DNA of 64,000 bases from PALSA-610 sp038213435 (lineage in GTDB: Bacteria; Actinomycetota; Acidimicrobiia; IMCC26256; PALSA-610): the NCBI GenBank assembly GCA_038213435.1, contig JBBQTI010000010.1, positions 22,992-86,991 of the forward strand. The letters are read 5' to 3'. The translations under genes were made by a program, and so were the position numbers. Shown piece by piece: positions 58,963 through 64,000 of the stretch; position 1 is the first letter of the stretch, and each line of letters begins with the position of its first letter. The notes below the pieces were generated by a model. That model saw only the letters and a program-made list of their open reading frames with translations, had not been told where the DNA came from and ran no database searches.

Positions 58963-60003
58963 TCAACCTACGTCGGGTCGGACCACCGCGGGGGAGTGAC
59001 GGAAGAAGTCTTCGACCTCGCGCTCGTAGCGGTACGAGGGGCTGCTGTCGCCGATCGTGCCCGCCAGGCGCAGCGCCTGGGCGAAGGCCTCGATCGTCGA
59101 CGCGGTCGTATACGAGTACTGAAAGCCCGCGCGCTTGTAGCGCGTGTTGTCGATCGTGCGCCCGAATCGGAGAAGCTGCATCGCCTCGGGCGGGAGGTCC
59201 CAAAGCCGCAGCAGCCGCGCCGGTTCCGCGGCCAGGTTCGTGAACACGAAAGGCAACGCGACGCGCCGCTTGCCGACGATCGCGCACACCTTGCTCCACG
59301 GGAGGTTTCCGTCGGCTCCGACGTTGTAGACGCCGGGAATGTCATTGTTGATGCTGTACATCAACGCGTCGACGACATCGTCTTCGTGCACGAACTGCAG
59401 TCGGGGGTCGAACCCGAGGATCTCGGGCACGACGGGTCGCCGGAGCGCGGCCGTGAACGGAGTATCGATGTCGACGCCCAGCACGTTCGCGAAGCGAAGC
59501 AGGCTCACGTCGACGTGCGGGTTGTCGTCGGCGAAGTCGCGTACGAAGCCTTCTACTTCGAGCAGGGAACGTTCGACCGGAGTGGTCGCGGGACCGGTGC
59601 GCGGCATGTCTTCGCGGAAGAAGTATGGGTCGGCCTTGTTCGCGCCGTAGACGAGCCCGGAGCTCTTCAACACAACTTTTCGCACCGGACTCGACGGCGC
59701 TCCGGCGGCTGCGAGCAGGTTCATCGTGCCGATGACGTTGATCTCGTGCAGCGTGCGGCTCGTCGCGCGCGTGGAATCGACGACGAGGTGCGTGTGCACG
59801 ATGGTGTCGACCTGGGTGGCGCGTACGATCCGGGCGAGGATCGAGTGCGACGAATCGGTGCGAACGAACTCGGTGCGCTCGAGGGGCGTGCGCGGATCGC
59901 GCGTGTCGACCCCGACGACGACTTCTACGTCAGACCGCTGCTCGAGCGCTTGCGCGACCCGACCGCCCCAGTACGTCGAGAGCCCGGTGACGAGTGCTCG
60001 CAT
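58963..60003 (-). CDS. NAD-dependent epimerase/dehydratase (extended SDR)
   Basis: A 346-residue extended SDR. ALVTGLSTYWGGRVAQAL carries the N-terminal TGxxxxxGGR variant of the Rossmann motif, IVHTHLVVDST and NVIGTMNLLAAA follow, and the Y-x-x-x-K pair lies in SSGLVYGANK. The protein resembles actinobacterial nucleotide-sugar epimerase-like SDRs. ATG at 60003. The following acyltransferase starts 24 bases upstream; these genes and the enoyl-CoA hydratase are in one direction and may be one operon. Confidence 0.85.
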   Translation of the reverse strand: MRALVTGLSTYWGGRVAQALEQRSDVEVVVGVDTRDPRTPLERTEFVRTDSSHSILARIVRATQVDTIVHTHLVVDSTRATSRTLHEINVIGTMNLLAAAGAPSSPVRKVVLKSSGLVYGANKADPYFFREDMPRTGPATTPVERSLLEVEGFVRDFADDNPHVDVSLLRFANVLGVDIDTPFTAALRRPVVPEILGFDPRLQFVHEDDVVDALMYSINNDIPGVYNVGADGNLPWSKVCAIVGKRRVALPFVFTNLAAEPARLLRLWDLPPEAMQLLRFGRTIDNTRYKRAGFQYSYTTASTIEAFAQALRLAGTIGDSSPSYRYEREVEDFFRHSPAVVRPDVG

Positions 60004-60026
60004 CCCCTGCCGCTCCTATGTCCCGC

Positions 60027-60962
60027 TCATCCGAACCACACGCTGCGGCGCCGGCGAAGCATGTCGTAGAGCGCGTCCTGGACCATCCCGCGGATGCGTT
60101 CGGACTCCTCCATGACGCGGCTACGCGAATACCGCTCCTGGTTCGGCGCGACATCGAAATGAACCGGCGGGAGGACGCGGATGCGGAACTTCGCGGGGAG
60201 ATACGCGACGAGCCCGAGGGGACCGAATGCGAGCATGTTCGCCGTGATCGGGAAGTAGGGAAGGTTCAAAGCCTTTGCGAGGCGAGGGCTCTTGAAGAGA
60301 ACCGGCATGGCCTCTTCCGCGCCCATCACGGCGATCGGGATCACGGGCGCGCCCGCCCGCATCGCGATCTCGACGAAACCGCCGCGACCGAAGCGGCGCA
60401 GTCGGTAACGATCCCTGTAATGCTTGCCGGTCGCCTTTGTGCCTTCGGGGAACACGAGCACGAGGTGTCCCTCGTCGTGCAGCAGCCGGTACGCGTTGTC
60501 GGGGTGTGCCGCCACGCCACCGCTGCGCGACCACAACGTGCCGACGACGGGCAGGGCGCGGAAGAGGTTCTCCGCGAGCCCATACACCGGACGTCCGAGG
60601 TCCTTCTCGATCCCGTGCATGATCGACGGCGCGTCGGGTGGGATGGCACCCGCGTGATTGGCGACGAGCAGCGCGCCGCCTTCTTCGGGAAGGAGCTCGA
60701 AGCCTTCCCACTCGACGCGGAACCAATGCTTGTACATCGGCTCGAACGCGCGGCGGGTGAGTGCGCGGAAATGCTCACTCCGACCCCACTGGTCGACGTC
60801 GGCGCGACGGGCCTCCTCGACGGGCTCCGGCGCGAGCCGCGCGAGCGGAACCAGCTCGCGCCCGATGCCGGGGTCGATCTCGGTCAGGTCGACGTCGGGG
60901 TGGGTGGCGGCCGCGATCTCGAGGGCTCGCTCCGGTGCGCGCTCGGGTCCGTCGGCCATCAT
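60027..60962 (-). CDS. PlsC-like phospholipid/glycerol acyltransferase
   Basis: A 311-residue acyltransferase. N102-H103-x6-D110 (ANHAGAIPPD) is the NHx4-6D catalytic motif, FPEGTK at 171-176 the second motif, with hydrophobic blocks (GFELLPEEGGALLVA, GAPVIPIAVMGAEEAMPVLF). It is longer than classical PlsC and belongs with actinobacterial DUF-like acyltransferases next to SDR epimerases. It probably acylates a glycolipid or lysophospholipid precursor. Confidence 0.88.
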   Translation of the reverse strand: MMADGPERAPERALEIAAATHPDVDLTEIDPGIGRELVPLARLAPEPVEEARRADVDQWGRSEHFRALTRRAFEPMYKHWFRVEWEGFELLPEEGGALLVANHAGAIPPDAPSIMHGIEKDLGRPVYGLAENLFRALPVVGTLWSRSGGVAAHPDNAYRLLHDEGHLVLVFPEGTKATGKHYRDRYRLRRFGRGGFVEIAMRAGAPVIPIAVMGAEEAMPVLFKSPRLAKALNLPYFPITANMLAFGPLGLVAYLPAKFRIRVLPPVHFDVAPNQERYSRSRVMEESERIRGMVQDALYDMLRRRRSVWFG

Positions 60963-60969
60963 TCGAAGC

Positions 60970-62295
60970 CTATGTACCCGACGCGCCGGTCACCAGCCAC
61001 CGGTTTCCGCGATAACGGCGCCCCATCCCGTACAACCGGGCAAACATGAAGACGAACAGAGCGCTCCACAGGGCGATCAATCCGGCGCCGGTCATGAGCA
61101 CGAGGATTGCGCACGGGACGAAGCAGAGGGTCGCGCCGGCCATCGCGAGCGCGAGGTAGCGCACGTCACCCGCTCCGATCAGGATGCCGTCGAGCACGAA
61201 TACCGCGCCGCCGAGGGGTTGCATCAGCGCGACCGCGACGAGAACCGGCCGGAGCTCGGCGCGAACGGCGCCGTCACGGGTGAAGACGAGCGCGAGCAAC
61301 GGGTCACCCGCGAGGACGAGCAGGCCCAGGACCAGCCCGACCATCACTCCCCAGTGGAGCATTCGCCTCGATGTCGCCCGGGTGAGGGCGGCATCGCCCG
61401 CTCCCAGTGCCCTCCCGACGATCGCCTGCCCGGCGATCGCGATCGCGTCGAGGCAGAGCGCGAGGAGAAGCCACAGCTGGAACGCGATCTGGTGCGCGGC
61501 CACCTGTGCATCGCCGATCCGCGACGCGATCGAGGTCGCCGCGGTGAAGGCAAGGAGCAGAGAGCCGGTGCGGACGATGAGGTACGCACCGACGGCGCCC
61601 GCGGCGCGCAGGTGGGCGAAAACCGGCCGCGCCGACGCCTGCGACCTGCGGACGTTACGGCGGACGATGGTGAGATACGCGAGGGAAGCGGCGATCTGCG
61701 CGATGACCGTCCCCCAGGCGGAGCCCGCGATGCCGAGGTGGAGGCCGTACACGAGGACGACCTCGAGCACGAGGTTCGCGGCGTTTGCGCTGAGCGCGAT
61801 GACGAGCGGCGTGCGGGTGTCCTGCAGGCCTCGGAGGTATCCGGTGCCCGCGAGTGCTGCGAGGACGAAGGGCGCGCCGAGCAATGAGATGCGCAGGTAC
61901 GTGCGCGCGTACGGCGCCACGCGCGCCGAGGCGCCCATCGCGGAGACGATCGGCCCACTCAGCGCCAGCCCGACGACCGCGAGGACGAAGCCGAGGCCGA
62001 GCGCGAGCCATACTCCGGCGACTCCATGTTCGGCCGCGGCCCTCGGGTCGCCGGCCCCGATGCGGCGTGCGACGGTCGCGGTCGTACCGTACGCGAGGAA
62101 GTTGAAGATCCCGAAGGCCACGCTCAGGACCGCACCGGCGACGCCGAGCCCGCCCAGCGGCCGGGTGCCGAGGTGGCCGACGATCGCCGTATCGGCCAGC
62201 ACGTAGAGCGGCTCGGCGGCGAGCGCGCCGAACGCCGGGATCGCGAGTCTCAGGATCTCGCGGTCGTGCGCGGCCGACGGCCGTTGCTGTCTCAC
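60970..62295 (-). CDS. MATE-family efflux transporter (DinF type)
   Basis: A 441-residue protein with 12 predicted helices: ILRLAIPAFGALAAEPLYVL, GHLGTRPLGGLGVAGAVLS and PLGGAVFVLDGILIGAGD are typical of DinF/NorM-like MATE transporters. It exports cationic compounds with proton or sodium. Its stop is eight bases from the acyltransferase start, same strand. Confidence 0.93.
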   Translation of the reverse strand: MRQQRPSAAHDREILRLAIPAFGALAAEPLYVLADTAIVGHLGTRPLGGLGVAGAVLSVAFGIFNFLAYGTTATVARRIGAGDPRAAAEHGVAGVWLALGLGFVLAVVGLALSGPIVSAMGASARVAPYARTYLRISLLGAPFVLAALAGTGYLRGLQDTRTPLVIALSANAANLVLEVVLVYGLHLGIAGSAWGTVIAQIAASLAYLTIVRRNVRRSQASARPVFAHLRAAGAVGAYLIVRTGSLLLAFTAATSIASRIGDAQVAAHQIAFQLWLLLALCLDAIAIAGQAIVGRALGAGDAALTRATSRRMLHWGVMVGLVLGLLVLAGDPLLALVFTRDGAVRAELRPVLVAVALMQPLGGAVFVLDGILIGAGDVRYLALAMAGATLCFVPCAILVLMTGAGLIALWSALFVFMFARLYGMGRRYRGNRWLVTGASGT

Positions 62296-62316
62296 CCTGC
62301 GTATTCAATACGGCTG

Positions 62317-62640
62317 ATGGACGTCGCACCTCCGATTCGATTCGCCGAGCTCGCCCGCCTCATCGGCGCGGCGGCGCGGGCGGCCGGGCTGGTGGTGCCG
62401 GTCTTTCGCACGCCACCGCGTCGCTCCGGAATCTCGCGTACGATCCGCCGGCTCCCCGGCGGCCCCGTGGTTGCGGTCCGGCTGCGGTCGCGGCCGATCG
62501 CAGATGTCGTCGCCGACATGGTCGAAGGCGTGATCGTCGCGAACGCTCTGGCGAGCGAAAGCGCGGCTCGGGTGCGAGCAACCCTGTTGCAAGCGGTCGG
62601 CGGATCCGGAGCAGTCGGTCCGGAGTCGGCCGCCGCGTGA
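62317..62640 (+). CDS. 107-residue actinobacterial protein of unknown function
   Basis: ATG at 62317. It has the arrangement IRFAELARLIGAAARAAGLV, VPVFRTPPRRSGISRTIRRL, GGPVVAVRLRSRPIADVVAD and VIVANALASESAARVR, which I associate with short conserved hypothetical proteins of actinobacteria. No signal peptide or membrane helix. Divergent from the MATE gene and 43 bases upstream of tRNA-Leu. Confidence 0.65.
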   Translation: MDVAPPIRFAELARLIGAAARAAGLVVPVFRTPPRRSGISRTIRRLPGGPVVAVRLRSRPIADVVADMVEGVIVANALASESAARVRATLLQAVGGSGAVGPESAAA

Positions 62641-62682
62641 TCCTTCACCGAACTCGCGCCGGTGGTTACCGTTGCGTCACCC

Positions 62683-62766
62683 GCCCGGGTGGCGTAACCG
62701 GCAGACGTAGGCGGCTTAAACCCGCCGGCCCTTCGGGGCGTGAGGGTTCGAGTCCCTCCCCGGGCA
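62683..62766 (+). tRNA. tRNA-Leu (anticodon TAA)
   Basis: Acceptor GCCCGGG (62683-62689) pairs with CCCGGGC (62759-62765), discriminator A. D loop TAACCGGCAGA, anticodon stem GGCGG/CCGCC with loop CTTAAAC (anticodon TAA), variable arm GGCCCTTCGGGGCGT and T arm GAGGG-TTCGAGT-CCCTC. Length 84 nt; the long variable arm confirms Leu. Only CC of CCA is encoded. It is the likely attachment site of the adjacent integrase remnant. Confidence 0.95.
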
Positions 62767-62817
62767 CCGATTGTGACCAGGTAAAAAGCCGTTGGGCGTG
62801 ACTCACACGGGAACTGC

Positions 62818-63431
62818 AGTTTCCTCGGCGCGGTCGAAGGGGATCGACTCGCGCCCGCGTATCGGCCGCTGGCGGCGACCGGGATGCGTCGCGGCGAGGC
62901 GCTCGGACTCCACTGGTCCAACGTCGATCTCGACGCGGCGCGGATCGTCGTGAACCGTTCGTTGACGGTCGTGAACGACGAGATGGTGTGGGCGTCACCG
63001 AAGACATCGAGGTCGCGTCGCACCCTCTCGTTGGACGCCGACACGGTGGTGGTGCTTCGCGCACATCGGCGCCGGCAGCTCGAGGAGAGATTGAACGCGG
63101 GCGAGCTCTGGCAGGACAACGACCTCGTGTTCTGCAACGAGACTGGCAAAGCGCTTCATCCGAACCGCTTTACGCGCGCGTTCACGGCGGCCGCCCGTCG
63201 CGCCGGAGTCAGGCCATCCGTCTGCATGATCTTCGCCATACGTGAGCGACGCTCGCGCTGAAGGCCGGCATCCATCCGAAGGTCGTCAGTGAGCGGCTCG
63301 GGCACGCGACGACGGGGATCAGGCTCGACATCTACAGCCATGTGCAGCCCGAGCTCGATGCTCACGCCGCGACCGCGGTCGCCGAGCTGTTCGGCGAGAA
63401 GACGCGTGCGAAAACGGCACGTCGTAGCTGA
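62818..63431 (+). pseudogene. tyrosine-recombinase (phage-type integrase) remnant
   Basis: Starting 52 bases after tRNA-Leu, the C-terminal catalytic domain is recognisable: FLGAVEGDRL, then ATGMRRGEALGLHWSNVDLD with the first catalytic Arg, PKTSRSRRTLSLD, NRFTRAFTAAARRAGVRP. Near 63208-63212 the frame shifts; the next frame gives IRLHDLRHT (His and Arg), then a TGA where Trp or His usually stands before ATLALKAGIHPKVVSERLGH and DIYSHV with the catalytic Tyr. The N-terminal core-binding domain is missing. The gene is dead; it marks an old integration at the tRNA. Confidence 0.88.
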
Positions 63432-63480
63432 GATCTGAGGCGACGTAACGATTCGGTCGAGTCGGCAGTTCTGTGCGGTC

Positions 63481-63859
63481 TCAGCGCGTGACGTTGATGT
63501 CATAGACGGATACGGCTGGTGCGTCTCGGCGGGCTTTGTCTGTTGCGGTGTCGAGCTCGGCGAGTTGGGTGTATGTGATGCGGTTCGGGTCGATTCCGAG
63601 CGCCGCGGCGTCGTCGCGATCGAGGCGTTCGATGAGGTTCTTGGACGCGAGTGTCCGTCCGCCCGTTGCGCAGCGCATACTTCGAGCGAGCGGCTTCATT
63701 GACCTCGTCGCCCAGCGCAGTCACTTCAGTTCGGCCGCGCGTGATGATGCTGCCGATGTAGAGCGTCGCTCCCCAATGCAAACCGGCCCGGATCGTAACC
63801 TCGTCCGCCTGTAGCTCGTGGCGCACTGCGACGTCGCGTGTCGCGACTTGCAGCGCTCG
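63481..63859 (-). pseudogene. nucleotide-cyclase homology-domain remnant, frameshifted
   Basis: On the minus strand two frames encode pieces of a class-III cyclase domain: IRAGLHWGATLYIGSIITRG and TEVTALGDEVNEAAR in one frame, then ATGGRTLASKNLIERLDRDD and RITYTQLAELDTATDKARRD in another, with a net extra base near 63670-63685. The metal and purine-binding segments are incomplete and the N-terminal half of the domain is absent; the left end reads straight into IS110 sequence. So it is a fragment, probably joined by an insertion or recombination event. Ends with TGA at 63481. Confidence 0.75.
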
Positions 63860-64000
63860 CGCGATCCCCGATGCGCGGCCCGACAACGCGGCCCGGGCCG
63901 CTTCGATCGCATCGACCGGATCCGACTTGCCGAACATGCGGCGAACCTGCCGGTTGGTGCGATCGACCTCGATCACGACCAGCCCACACGATTGGAGATA
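63860..64000 (-). mobile_element. IS110-family transposase fragment (N-terminal DEDD part)
   Basis: From the right edge in to about 63860, the minus strand encodes YLQSCGLVVIEVDRTNRQVR and then RMFGKSDPVDAIEAARAALS-GRASG, the part of the IS110 DEDD transposase that carries the second acidic residue and the KSDxxDA motif. The start of the transposase lies beyond the window. After GIA the reading frame continues into cyclase-like sequence, so the C-terminal transposase domain (with the Ser) is missing here. Ends and bridge RNA cannot be seen. Confidence 0.75.

Noticed and set aside
62292..63149. A 285-codon minus-strand frame across tRNA-Leu
   Set aside because: Runs through a structured tRNA and the integrase remnant; shadow frame.
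62767..63480. An attR-like repeat of the tRNA-Leu 3' end
   Set aside because: I looked for the terminal CCCGGGCACC stretch downstream and did not find it within the window.

Overview
The window is about 64 kb of high-GC chromosomal DNA from an actinobacterium. GTG starts are frequent, ORFs are tightly packed with ATGA, GTGA or TGATG junctions, and two tiny ribosomal proteins known from mycobacteria (bS22-like and bL37-like) are present. The right-hand block has nearly the gene content and order of the Mycobacterium metG-tatD-ksgA-ispE / glmU-prs-rplY-pth / mfd-mazG-eno-ftsB-DUF501-ppx region. The many PhyH, acyl-CoA, amidohydrolase-2 and ABC (Liv) genes recall soil or aquatic Acidimicrobiia, but that class assignment is inference and no marker in the window proves it.

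Region 1 (1-27 kb) is accessory metabolism. It opens with a zinc-ribbon protein and a frameshifted EAL gene. A catabolic or lipid-like neighbourhood follows: two amidohydrolase-2 proteins, an acetoacetate-decarboxylase-like protein, an SDR, three PhyH-type dioxygenases with a PadR regulator, an acyl-lipid/acyl-CoA desaturase, an AMP-forming ligase, an Old Yellow Enzyme (frameshifted) and a Rieske oxygenase. A complete branched-chain-amino-acid-type ABC transporter (LivK, fused LivHM, LivG, LivF) comes next. Together these look like uptake and stepwise oxidation of an unknown organic acid or alicyclic compound. A copper/YcnI-like group (CopCD fusion, a membrane protein with an SCP2-like tail, a DUF1775-like protein), an acyl-CoA dehydrogenase and a frameshifted serine beta-lactamase-fold protein complete the region.

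Region 2 (27-35 kb) is mixed: two unusual proteins (a His/Cys-rich lipoprotein and a dimeric-barrel-like protein), serC, a wax-ester-synthase/DGAT, an epoxide hydrolase, a stand-alone protein resembling only the N-terminal half of TnpB, an Rrf2 regulator with a palindrome at its start, bL37, a YchF-like protein whose P-loop has lost its lysine, and DUF192.

Region 3 (35-54 kb) is the conserved housekeeping block: metG-tatD-rsmA-ispE, bS22, tRNA-Gln, glmU-prs-lipoprotein-rplY-pth, mfd-PPIase-mazG, an SPFH protein, and eno-ftsB-DUF501-ppx. It serves translation, cell-wall precursor synthesis, isoprenoids, PRPP, transcription-coupled repair and glycolysis. Region 4 (54-62.6 kb) holds an aminotransferase, orn, an acyl-CoA synthetase with a GNAT, an enoyl-CoA hydratase, an epimerase, a PlsC-like acyltransferase and a MATE exporter.

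Region 5 (62.6-64 kb) is a degraded insertion site: an intact tRNA-Leu followed by an N-terminally truncated tyrosine integrase with a frameshift and an in-frame stop, then a broken nucleotide-cyclase domain joined to a piece of an IS110-family transposase that runs off the right edge. The most unusual items are the TnpB-N-like protein beside Rrf2, the P-loop-less YchF relative, the 16-bp tandem repeat array at 5446-5533, the SCP2-like fusion in the copper group, and the integrase/cyclase/IS110 remnants. Three otherwise good genes in the first 27 kb are each broken by one base, which may reflect assembly errors rather than biology.
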